Source: Bacteroidota bacterium (GTDB lineage Bacteria > Bacteroidota > Bacteroidia > Cytophagales > Cyclobacteriaceae). Taken from it: a DNA stretch of 64,000 nucleotides. The stretch covers positions 1 through 64,000 of the forward strand of contig CANIVF010000012.1 of assembly GCA_947470895.1 (NCBI GenBank). Reading direction: 5' to 3'. The notes under the pieces were generated by a model. The model saw only the letters and a list, made by a program, of their open reading frames with translations, ran no database searches and was not told the DNA's origin. Position numbers and translations under genes: made by a program. Numbering within the stretch: the stretch's first letter is position 1; every line of letters begins with the position of its first letter. Positions 34,582-42,384 of the stretch are shown here, in pieces.

Positions 34582-35691
34582 CTAGTATTGACCGTAGTAT
34601 CCGGATATGTAGTTAGTCAGCTTTTTATCCAGTTCCTGTTTAGTTTGATTGCGAAGAAAGTCGCGCGCCATAGAAGGTTCTCTCGTGCCGCACATTTTTT
34701 TGTTAGCCTCCGACATTGCTCTTAAATCACCTTCGCAGGTTGCCCACCGATCAGACCAGCGCTCTTCGCTAATGATTTCTGAGCTTTTCAGTTCTGCATT
34801 GCTATTTGCATCTCTTATATTAATAGTAATTGAGCCCCGCGATGGGATTGACTTTTCATACGTGGTCATGGTTGCAGTCACCTTTTCGTATACTGGTATT
34901 TTCTGATTGTTTACTGTTTTCTCACTGACTTTTACACTATCCTTAAAGGTGTCAACCCGTTTTGTTGTTGTTGGTCTTCCTTCGGTGTATCCATTTACAG
35001 TAACCTTTACAAATTGATCAACCTTGCTGAGATTTGCATCCTGAGCTTCGCGGGGAGTATAGAATTTTATAAACTGGCTGGGTCTTGATCCAAAAATGAG
35101 GGATTCAAAATTCCAATCGTTGTAGTTTTGAAAGGTAGGATCAACGATTACTTTGAGTGTCGCATTAAATTTTGATTGTTCGATCATCTCAATCGATTCA
35201 CGATATCCCGGATTAAAATTGTTTGCTTCAGAAAAAAGAAAATATGCTCGTTTGGCGTCTTCTCGGGTATTTTGAAGCATGTATTGAATACCTGCTTCAT
35301 AAGTTTCTTCGGCAGCTTTGTTTTTTACTTCGGTGAGTTCATTATACTTATTCACCGGATTGGGAATTACTTTGAGTGCTCCCGGTGAAGTACGTATCTG
35401 CTCGTATAAGTTATTGATGCTCTCATAGTTTTGAACAGCATTTTTCCATTTGAAATTGGCATTTGAGGCTATTTGATTTTTAGCGTCTGTCTCAAGATAT
35501 TCAATAGCCATTTTATAACTTGTGCTGAGTACTTCTTTTGATTTTTTATGATCGGGATTCTGCCTTAAACGAGCAACTGCTTGTGATACTGCGGAAAAAT
35601 AATCTCCATGTTTAAGAGCCGCTTTACCCGATGAGCAAGAGTCTAACACCAAAAGCGAAAGAAGAAACGAGGAAAGTAAAATAGCTTTCAT
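34582..35691 (-). CDS. TPR-like lipoprotein of unknown function
   Basis: A 369-residue protein starting at the ATG at 35691 with a lipoprotein signal ending at LDSC. The first 170 residues are helical with TPR-like spacing (HGDYFSAVSQAVARLRQNPD, AAEETYEAGIQYMLQNT, AKRAYFLFSEANNFNPGYRE). The rest is beta-rich with VDQFVKVTVNGYTEGRP and YEKSIPSRGSITINI. A cysteine pair occurs near the end (ATCEGDL, KKMCGTRE). I do not know a named function; similar lipoproteins occur in other Bacteroidota. Confidence 0.75.
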   Translation of the reverse strand: MKAILLSSFLLSLLVLDSCSSGKAALKHGDYFSAVSQAVARLRQNPDHKKSKEVLSTSYKMAIEYLETDAKNQIASNANFKWKNAVQNYESINNLYEQIRTSPGALKVIPNPVNKYNELTEVKNKAAEETYEAGIQYMLQNTREDAKRAYFLFSEANNFNPGYRESIEMIEQSKFNATLKVIVDPTFQNYNDWNFESLIFGSRPSQFIKFYTPREAQDANLSKVDQFVKVTVNGYTEGRPTTTKRVDTFKDSVKVSEKTVNNQKIPVYEKVTATMTTYEKSIPSRGSITINIRDANSNAELKSSEIISEERWSDRWATCEGDLRAMSEANKKMCGTREPSMARDFLRNQTKQELDKKLTNYISGYYGQY

Positions 35692-35751
35692 ATTCAAACG
35701 ATGTACAAATTGAGAGCCTCAATTTAAGTAAATTATAAGAGGCTTCTAAAA

Positions 35752-36960
35752 CTAATTGGAAGGTGGAAAAAGATCAATAAGAATATTATCGATGAGGCCT
35801 CGCCAGTTTCCCCACGAGTGGCCTTCCTTAACATCCCTGTATTGGTACACGCTGCTGTTTCCGTCCAGAAAATCTCTCATTTTTAGGCTTTCTGTGCTGG
35901 TATCATTAATTAAACCTGAAGGCCTGGAGATTTTCATTTTTGAAGCTGCTTGATTTGATCAGAGCGAATAGATCTGAGGCTTGGTGTAAAAAGCAGGTGA
36001 TTGAATTCCAGCCATTCCAAATACATCAGGCTTGCTAAAAGCAAAATACGTTGCTGTTAAGCCACCCATTGAATTGCCAAAAATCGCCCGATGTTGCTCA
36101 TCACTTACTATTAGATATACGGATTCAATTTGTGGTATAAGTTCTTGGGTGAAAAAATTCAGCTACTTTGCATTCATGGCAAGCTCTTGCATTCTGCGGT
36201 TGTTGGATCTATCAACGGGTGCACCATCGTCAATGAAAACTGCAATGACGGGTGATATTTCTTTGTCTTCAATCAGGTTATCCAGCACGGTGCTCATGTT
36301 GCCAAGTTTTGGGTGCAGGTATTCATAGCCGTCTGTAACATAAATGCACGGTAATTTTTCTGTTTTGGATTGTTGAAAAGGTAAATAAACCGAATACATG
36401 ACTTGCTAGCCAAGCACTTTGCTATCAAGTAACACATCGCTTATGAGTGTTCCCTAATGGTTATTTTGTCTCTCTAACTGAATTGGATCTTCTTTCCATT
36501 CAGGCATGCGTAATTCTGAGTTGGGGCTTCCACCACTCACACCTGACCACTGCTGAAATTTATTTTCAGGATCAAGAATCCAGTTGGTTCCATCAATCAG
36601 AATTTTATAATCGAGTCGGGCGTCTTTTGGAAAAGAAGCCTTTAAGATACAGATGTCTGTTCCCGGAATCTGGTTTCCTTTATTGGAAAAGTTTTTCTGA
36701 AAACCCCATCCGTTAAAGTCGCCCATCCATTCGACAGATTTGGTGTTGCTTTTTAGTAAAAAAATTACAGAATCATTGTAGGTAAATGTGATCTTTGATT
36801 TCTGAGATAGTGAATCGAACAATTTTTTAACATGGGTTTTTTCTGATGTTTCTAATCTTTTGCCAGTATTCGAGAACGTTGTATAATCAAAATTATTCTG
36901 TCCTTGCGATGAATAATTAATTGTAATTACTGCAATTAGAATTTGTAGGCGCCTTATCAT
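35752..36960 (-). pseudogene. Exported carbohydrate-type esterase (E-set plus esterase D fold) with four in-frame stop codons
   Basis: A single 403-codon frame from the ATG at 36960 is interrupted by TAG at 36454-36456, TAG at 36406-36408, TAG at 36163-36165 and TGA at 35959-35961, with no frameshift. In order it encodes a signal peptide, an early-set/CBM48-like domain (KSVEWMGDFNGWGFQKNFSN), and an esterase-D/IroE-like hydrolase: LPCIYVTDGYEYL, FIDDG, nucleophile motif GNSMGGLTATYFAF and the catalytic His in EGHSWGNWR. All catalytic motifs survive. It starts 8 bases after the MFS gene, as the last gene of the sugar cluster. Confidence 0.85.
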
Positions 36961-36968
36961 TTTTTGAT

Positions 36969-38489
36969 TCAATCTTTATCCTCAACTCTAAGAGATAGCA
37001 AACCAGCGATGATCATTAAAAATCCTCCAAGTACCAGTGTTAACATGGTGTTACCACCAAAAACATTTATCGTCAAGAATCCTAAAATCGTTGCAGCAAA
37101 TATTTGAGGTATAACGATGAAAAAATTAAACACCCCCATATAGTAACCCATTTTATTTGCTGGTAAGGCACCTGATAACATTGCATAAGGCATAGAAAGA
37201 ATACTTGCCCAAGCAATTCCTACAAGGCCCATAGAAATTGCGATAGCATTTGGATTGCTTATAAAATTCAAGGAGATAAGACCTAAACCTCCTATGATTA
37301 GGCAAATCATGTGAGTCTTTTTTCTACCAAATCGTATAGCAATGATTGGGATGATGAAAGCAAAGATAGCTGCAACACCGTTTCTAACTGATGAGCAAAC
37401 ACCTAACCAATCTGCTCCATCATTATATTCCTCTTGAACTTTCTTTAGCATGTTTTTTTCGGCTGTAACTAAGTCTTTCGATTTTAGCGAGTGGTTAGTC
37501 AAATTAATCGTTAAGACAATTTGAACTTTACCGGTTTGAAATTTATCTATTTCACTAATGTCTTTCATCAACGAATTAAATTCTTTCTCGCCTAAAGCAG
37601 TTTGAGCGTTTAAAATGCCACTCTTAAGTTTTAAATAAAGTTCGATAGGCACCTTCATATTATAGATATTGCTTGTTACTGCATTGGTCGAATAAATCCA
37701 CATCGAGAATAATGCAAACCACGTAAAGAATTGAACATATGCGAGCTGCTTCATTGCCTTTGGCATATTGAATACTCCCTGATACGATTCTTTTAAGCCA
37801 CCCAAGAAGGTTGTCTTTCTATTCTCTTCTTTTAGCTTTTCAATGCTTTCGGGAGGGAATTCCTTTGTTGTAAAAACGGTATACATCACTGCAGCAAGGA
37901 ACGCGAATGCACCTGTGTAGAATGACCACTTCACCGAATCTGGAATGGTTCCGCTTTCAGCAATATTGCTAACATCAAACCAATTATTAAAAATCCATGG
38001 TAATAGTGCAGCAATGACAGATCCTGTGCCTATAAAAAAACTCTGCATAGCGAAGCCAGATGTTCTTTGTGAAGGAGGCAATTTGTCCCCAACAAAAGCA
38101 CGGAAAGGTTCCATAGAAATATTTATTGACGCATCCAGAATCCAAAGCATACCTCCAGCCACCCAAAGTGATGGAGAGTTAGGCATGATGAATAATGCAC
38201 AGGTTGCTAAAATTGCTCCGATGAAAAAGAAAGGTCTTCGTCTTCCCCAATAAGGATGCCATGTTCTATCGCTTATGTAGCCAATTATTGGTTGAACCAA
38301 TAAACCTGTCAATGGTGCTGCTATCCAGAGAATGGGAATCTCGTCTTTATTAGCACCAAGTGTTTCAAAAATTCGACTCACGTTTGAATTCTGCAATTCA
38401 AATCCAAATTGAATTCCCAAAAAACCAAAACTCATATTCCATATTTGCCAGAAGCTGAGTTGAGGTTTGAATGTTTGTTGTTGGCTCAT
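36969..38489 (-). CDS. MFS transporter, SLC45/sugar-type
   Basis: A 506-residue protein with about 12 membrane helices and an internal hydrophilic insertion (about 275-365). NMSFGFLGIQFGFELQNSNVSRIF at the start (shown here in part as WNMSFGFLGIQFGFEL), QPIIGYISDRTW and GRRRPFFFIGA are the hallmarks of the SLC45-like group of sucrose/maltose carriers. Together with a GH31 glucosidase and LacI regulator this suggests uptake of a small glucoside. The substrate is inferred from context only. Confidence 0.85.
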   Translation of the reverse strand: MSQQQTFKPQLSFWQIWNMSFGFLGIQFGFELQNSNVSRIFETLGANKDEIPILWIAAPLTGLLVQPIIGYISDRTWHPYWGRRRPFFFIGAILATCALFIMPNSPSLWVAGGMLWILDASINISMEPFRAFVGDKLPPSQRTSGFAMQSFFIGTGSVIAALLPWIFNNWFDVSNIAESGTIPDSVKWSFYTGAFAFLAAVMYTVFTTKEFPPESIEKLKEENRKTTFLGGLKESYQGVFNMPKAMKQLAYVQFFTWFALFSMWIYSTNAVTSNIYNMKVPIELYLKLKSGILNAQTALGEKEFNSLMKDISEIDKFQTGKVQIVLTINLTNHSLKSKDLVTAEKNMLKKVQEEYNDGADWLGVCSSVRNGVAAIFAFIIPIIAIRFGRKKTHMICLIIGGLGLISLNFISNPNAIAISMGLVGIAWASILSMPYAMLSGALPANKMGYYMGVFNFFIVIPQIFAATILGFLTINVFGGNTMLTLVLGGFLMIIAGLLSLRVEDKD

Positions 38490-38571
38490 AGGTGGTAGTG
38501 TAATGAACTGTGTTGTATTTTATTTTGATTATCGGAAAGATCTATCTTCATTATTAAGCTTTTCATCTGGT

Positions 38572-38585
38572 GTAATCGCGGTTAC
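38572..38585. promoter_or_regulatory. Imperfect palindrome upstream of the MFS gene
   Basis: GTAATCGCGGTTAC has matching arms GTAA/TTAC and a CG centre. It lies about 83 bases before the MFS start and could be a regulator site; it does not share the TTGCG half-site of the LacI-type sites. Confidence 0.25.
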
Positions 38586-38604
38586 CGTGTTGCTCATAAA
38601 GATA

Positions 38605-41025
38605 TTATTTTTGTGCCAGCCTTGACCAGATTATTTCTATTTGCGATGATGAATAAGTAGTCGTAGACGCTTTAACACATTCTTCTCCCACCGAATCAGG
38701 ATCATTAATCGGATCGTACTTTTCAAGTGGAGCGAAGAAGGAATGCATTTGGTGCGTTAATTTTTGACTGTTGCCATTGAATGAAATTTCATCCGCCTGC
38801 GAGCCATGCAACACCACTTTTATTGTTTTAAAATCAGTTTGATAATCGCCTTCTTCAGCAGTAACTACCACTTTATTTTCGTGAGCGTGATATTGAATCA
38901 ATCGCTTCATTGATTTCCCTTTTTGATAATCGAATGTTTGACCATCATCGGTGTAATAAAGAAAATCACTTGACTCTTTTCCGCAGTAGATATGAAGAAT
39001 CCATTCCTCTTGTTTTATCCCAGTGTGGGGGGTAGCTTTTTGCATGGGCAACACACTTCCAGCTTTTATAAATACTGGTAATTTGTGAATGGGTGATTCA
39101 ACAATGATTTCCTGATTACCACCAAACACAATGCCGGAGTATAAGTCGAACCAATCGCCATCTGGCAAAAATACTTTTACGAGTTCTTTGTTACTTTCAA
39201 CAGGTGCTAATAAGATGCTTGGACCAAACAGGTATTGATTGTGATACAGTCCATTATACACCCGTGCATCATGTGTGTAGTCGATGGCGAGTGAACGTTG
39301 CACGGGCATTCCTGTTTTTGACGCTTCGTAGAACAGCGAGTAGATGTATGGTAATAGTTGATAACGGAATTTTATATAGTTTCTGCAAATCCCTTCTACT
39401 TCTTCCCCGTAAGACCAAGGCTCACTGTCGCGTGTGTTAATCATGCTATGTGCCCTGAAGAAAGGAGAGAAGGACGCAATGGAAATCCAACGTGCAAAGA
39501 GTTTGGTGTTCGCTTCACCTACAAATCCACCGGCATCATATCCTGCGAAGGCAACCCCAGTAAGACCCATGCTGTTAACGATACGCACACCAAGCAACAT
39601 ATGTTCGTCATAGGCAACATTATCACCCGTCCAAACTGCGGAGTAGCGTTGAATTCCTGAAAAGCTGGAACGGGTTAAGTTAAAAGGTCTTTTTCCATTC
39701 ATTAATTTCCTGGTGCCTTCATAGGTGCTTCGCGCCATTTGGAAACCAAATACATTTCTCCCTCTTCGCATGGTTGCTTTATTCCCTTCAAAATCAAATT
39801 CAAGATTTTCCGGTAAAGCATTTCCCCAGGTGGCAATTTCATTCATATCGTTCCAAAATCCTTCTACGCCTAATTCTACATAATCTTTAAACTTTGATGC
39901 CCACCATGCCCTTGCTGCTGGTTTTGTAAAATCAGGAAAGTGACACCACCCCGGCCAAACCTGACCTTGATAATTTTCTCCGTCAGGATATTTGATGAAA
40001 ACATCTTTTTGAAGTCCATCATCATATGCTTCATAACCAGGTTCTACTTTTATTCCTGGATCGCACATGATCACGACATGAAACCCTTGTTTCTTAATTG
40101 CTTCAAGGAGTCCCTTCGGATCTGAAAAATGCTTTTTGTCCCACGTAAATATTTTGTACTTGTCCATGTAGTGGATATCCAGTACAATGGCATCTGCTGG
40201 AATATCTTTTTCCCTGAAGGTTTGAGCTACGGCAAATACTTCCTTATCGGGGTAATAGCTATAACGACATTGTTGGTAGCCAATACTCCACAGAGGTGGC
40301 AGCTCCATTCTGCCTGTTAATTCGGTGTAGTTTTTGATCACCTCACCAACCGAATTTCCTAGCATAAAATAGTAATTCATTTCTCCGGCATCGGCAGAGA
40401 AACTTGCAAAGCGATTATTCGATGCAGCAAAATTGAAAAAGGATTTGTGTGTGTTATCTAAAAATATTCCATAGGTGAAGGGATGACGCACACCAATATA
40501 AAATGGCATGGAGGAATAAAGTGGGTCAGTCCCTTTATTGTAAGCATATGCATCGGTGTTCCAGTTTTGGTAGGCGGCTCCCTTGCGATCCAGCGGACCG
40601 GTCTTTTCACCTAATCCGATGAAGCGCTCTCCGGATTGTAGTCTTTTATAGGTTGTCACCTGATCTCCAATCCAAGAGGTACCGAATGAATCGTCCTCAT
40701 TGATAATCTGACCATGTAAATCCTGAAAGGAAAATCGAACTGGATTTTTGGAAATTGACAATACGACTTTCTTCGTGGTTATTTTAATGAGGTTATCCTG
40801 ATCTGATATTTCAAAATGAACCTCGTTAGGTTTTAAAATAACCGAATAGGAGAAGTCTTCAAAAGTTTCTTCGCAGGTGGCTGTAATTCGTATAATGGAA
40901 TCTGAATAAAGGCTGACTTTAAAATTCCCGTATGAAGTGGATCCCTCAACGCCACCCGCGTGTTTGGAATAGGAAATTAGATTACCCAGACTCTTGCTGG
41001 TTATAGATTGAAACGTAGAAGCCAT
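38605..41025 (-). CDS. Glycoside hydrolase family 31 alpha-glucosidase
   Basis: An 806-residue GH31 enzyme. An N-terminal beta-sandwich precedes the (beta/alpha)8 barrel: GYQQCRYSYYPDKEVFAVAQ, DIHYMDKYKIFTWD, the nucleophile Asp393 in GFWNDMNE, and the acid/base Asp468 in WTGDN. C-terminal beta domains follow (LFGPSILLAPV, YTDDGQTFDYQKG). It releases alpha-glucose from the non-reducing end of oligosaccharides. No signal peptide is seen, so it is probably cytoplasmic and acts on sugar imported by the MFS protein. Confidence 0.94.
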   Translation of the reverse strand: MASTFQSITSKSLGNLISYSKHAGGVEGSTSYGNFKVSLYSDSIIRITATCEETFEDFSYSVILKPNEVHFEISDQDNLIKITTKKVVLSISKNPVRFSFQDLHGQIINEDDSFGTSWIGDQVTTYKRLQSGERFIGLGEKTGPLDRKGAAYQNWNTDAYAYNKGTDPLYSSMPFYIGVRHPFTYGIFLDNTHKSFFNFAASNNRFASFSADAGEMNYYFMLGNSVGEVIKNYTELTGRMELPPLWSIGYQQCRYSYYPDKEVFAVAQTFREKDIPADAIVLDIHYMDKYKIFTWDKKHFSDPKGLLEAIKKQGFHVVIMCDPGIKVEPGYEAYDDGLQKDVFIKYPDGENYQGQVWPGWCHFPDFTKPAARAWWASKFKDYVELGVEGFWNDMNEIATWGNALPENLEFDFEGNKATMRRGRNVFGFQMARSTYEGTRKLMNGKRPFNLTRSSFSGIQRYSAVWTGDNVAYDEHMLLGVRIVNSMGLTGVAFAGYDAGGFVGEANTKLFARWISIASFSPFFRAHSMINTRDSEPWSYGEEVEGICRNYIKFRYQLLPYIYSLFYEASKTGMPVQRSLAIDYTHDARVYNGLYHNQYLFGPSILLAPVESNKELVKVFLPDGDWFDLYSGIVFGGNQEIIVESPIHKLPVFIKAGSVLPMQKATPHTGIKQEEWILHIYCGKESSDFLYYTDDGQTFDYQKGKSMKRLIQYHAHENKVVVTAEEGDYQTDFKTIKVVLHGSQADEISFNGNSQKLTHQMHSFFAPLEKYDPINDPDSVGEECVKASTTTYSSSQIEIIWSRLAQK

Positions 41026-41106
41026 TAACTTGATCTTTGAAAAGTTAAATGGCGAAAGTAAGCCTAAATCAGGTTACCTAACCTAAAAATCAGAGTTCAT
41101 AAAATC

Positions 41107-41120
41107 AGAAAACGATTGCG
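41107..41120. promoter_or_regulatory. Candidate LacI-type operator upstream of the GH31 gene
   Basis: AGAAAACGATTGCG shares AAACG-TTGCG with the site at 42202 and lies 82 bases before the GH31 start, immediately after the lacI stop codon. A minimal test of shared regulation. Confidence 0.4.
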
Positions 41121-42167
41121 CTATTTTTTCTTTCCCTTTTTTAAAGATGAGTCTCTAACAATAAGCCGGGTCTTAAGAATCTTGGTTTCAGGTTGGATTT
41201 CAAATTGATCTTTTTCGTTCATTTCAATTTGGCGAATCAGTAATCTGGCAGCTTCCTGGCCCATTTCGAAACCCGGCTGATCTACAGTGGTTAAGGATGG
41301 CTCCATTAATTCACCAAAAAACCAGTTGCTGAAACCTACAATGGCTATATCCTGAGGTATTTTAAGACCTTTTTCTTTGATTGCCATCATGGAACCCATT
41401 GCCATAGGGTCATTGTTGGCAAATATGGCATCTGGAGGGTTAGGGATCTCCAACAGTCTTTTCGTTGCCTTTTTGCCCTCTTCAAAAGTTCCGGATGGAC
41501 AGTTAATCACCAGACTATCAATCAAATTAATGTTATTTTCTTTCAAGGCTTCGGTATATCCGCGGAATCGGTCTACACTAATGATGAGGTTAGGAGCCCC
41601 ATTTAAGTGCGCGATTCTTTTGCAGCCCTGCTCGATGAGGTGATTTACAGCTTCTTTGGCGCCAGTGTAATCATCCACAATTACTTTACTGGATGTGGGG
41701 CTATTGTACATGCGGTCGTAAAATACAATTGGAACACCCTTGGAGATGATCGACTCAATATGATCAAAATTGGTCGTTTCTCTAGAAACGGAGAGCAGCA
41801 TGCCATCAACCCGACTATTGAATAAAGCCTTAATATCCGTCATTTCTCTCTGATAGGATTCGTTAGACTGCGCCAGAATCACATTATAACCGGCTGTATA
41901 GGCAACATCTTCAATACCACTAATCACTGTTGAAAAGAAGAAATGAACGATTTCGGGGATAATGACTCCAATGGTGTTGGTTTTTCTTTGCCTTAGATTA
42001 AGCGCAACGATATTAGGCTGATAGTTCAGCTTTTCAGCTAACTCATTAACAGCCTTCTTGGTTTGCACGCTAATGTCCGGATGATCTTTTAATGCACGCG
42101 ACACGGTGGAGGGTGAAATACCAAGTTCTCGGGCGATATCCTTGATGGTTATTTGGTTGAATTTCAT
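41121..42167 (-). CDS. LacI-family transcriptional regulator
   Basis: A 348-residue repressor/activator. The N-terminal helix-turn-helix reads ITIKDIARELGISPSTVSRA, followed by the hinge helix region LAEKLNYQPN. The periplasmic-binding-protein-like sensor domain runs from about 60 to 335 (NTIGVIIPEIVHFFF, GVPIVFYDRM, AIFANNDPMAMG, LTTVDQPGFEMG). It heads a leftward sugar cluster and is divergent from susC. The sensed ligand is probably an oligosaccharide. Confidence 0.94.
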   Translation of the reverse strand: MKFNQITIKDIARELGISPSTVSRALKDHPDISVQTKKAVNELAEKLNYQPNIVALNLRQRKTNTIGVIIPEIVHFFFSTVISGIEDVAYTAGYNVILAQSNESYQREMTDIKALFNSRVDGMLLSVSRETTNFDHIESIISKGVPIVFYDRMYNSPTSSKVIVDDYTGAKEAVNHLIEQGCKRIAHLNGAPNLIISVDRFRGYTEALKENNINLIDSLVINCPSGTFEEGKKATKRLLEIPNPPDAIFANNDPMAMGSMMAIKEKGLKIPQDIAIVGFSNWFFGELMEPSLTTVDQPGFEMGQEAARLLIRQIEMNEKDQFEIQPETKILKTRLIVRDSSLKKGKKK

Positions 42168-42201
42168 TTGTTTTTAAAGAAATTTAAAATACTCTCAAAA
42201 C

Positions 42202-42215
42202 CGCAAACGGTTGCG
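42202..42215. promoter_or_regulatory. Candidate LacI-type operator between lacI and susC
   Basis: CGCAAACGGTTGCG has arms CGCAA/TTGCG around a CG centre, the usual form of LacI-family operators. It is 35 bases before lacI and about 40 bases upstream of the susC -7 box. A second pair of arms, AAACGG/CCGTTT (42205-42224), overlaps it. Confidence 0.6.
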
Positions 42216-42255
42216 AATCCGTTTCCATAAATTTAAGGTGAATAATTTTATAAAC

Positions 42256-42263
42256 TAGGTTTG
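42256..42263 (+). promoter_or_regulatory. Predicted -7 box of susC
   Basis: TAGGTTTG fits TAnnTTTG exactly. It would give a leader of about 115 bases before the susC ATG at 42385. Confidence 0.4.
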
Positions 42264-42384
42264 CCAAATGGTTATTTACGGGTATTATTGAAGCCAAATT
42301 CTGATTCGTTACTTCATGCAATTAACAAATTAGAATTTGAAAGTAATCGTAAAAACAACAATTAAAACCCTAAAACAATTACGT

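Noticed and set aside
36028-36328. 98-codon plus-strand frame over the broken esterase
   Set aside because: The minus frame reads as an esterase with intact motifs; the plus frame is its shadow.
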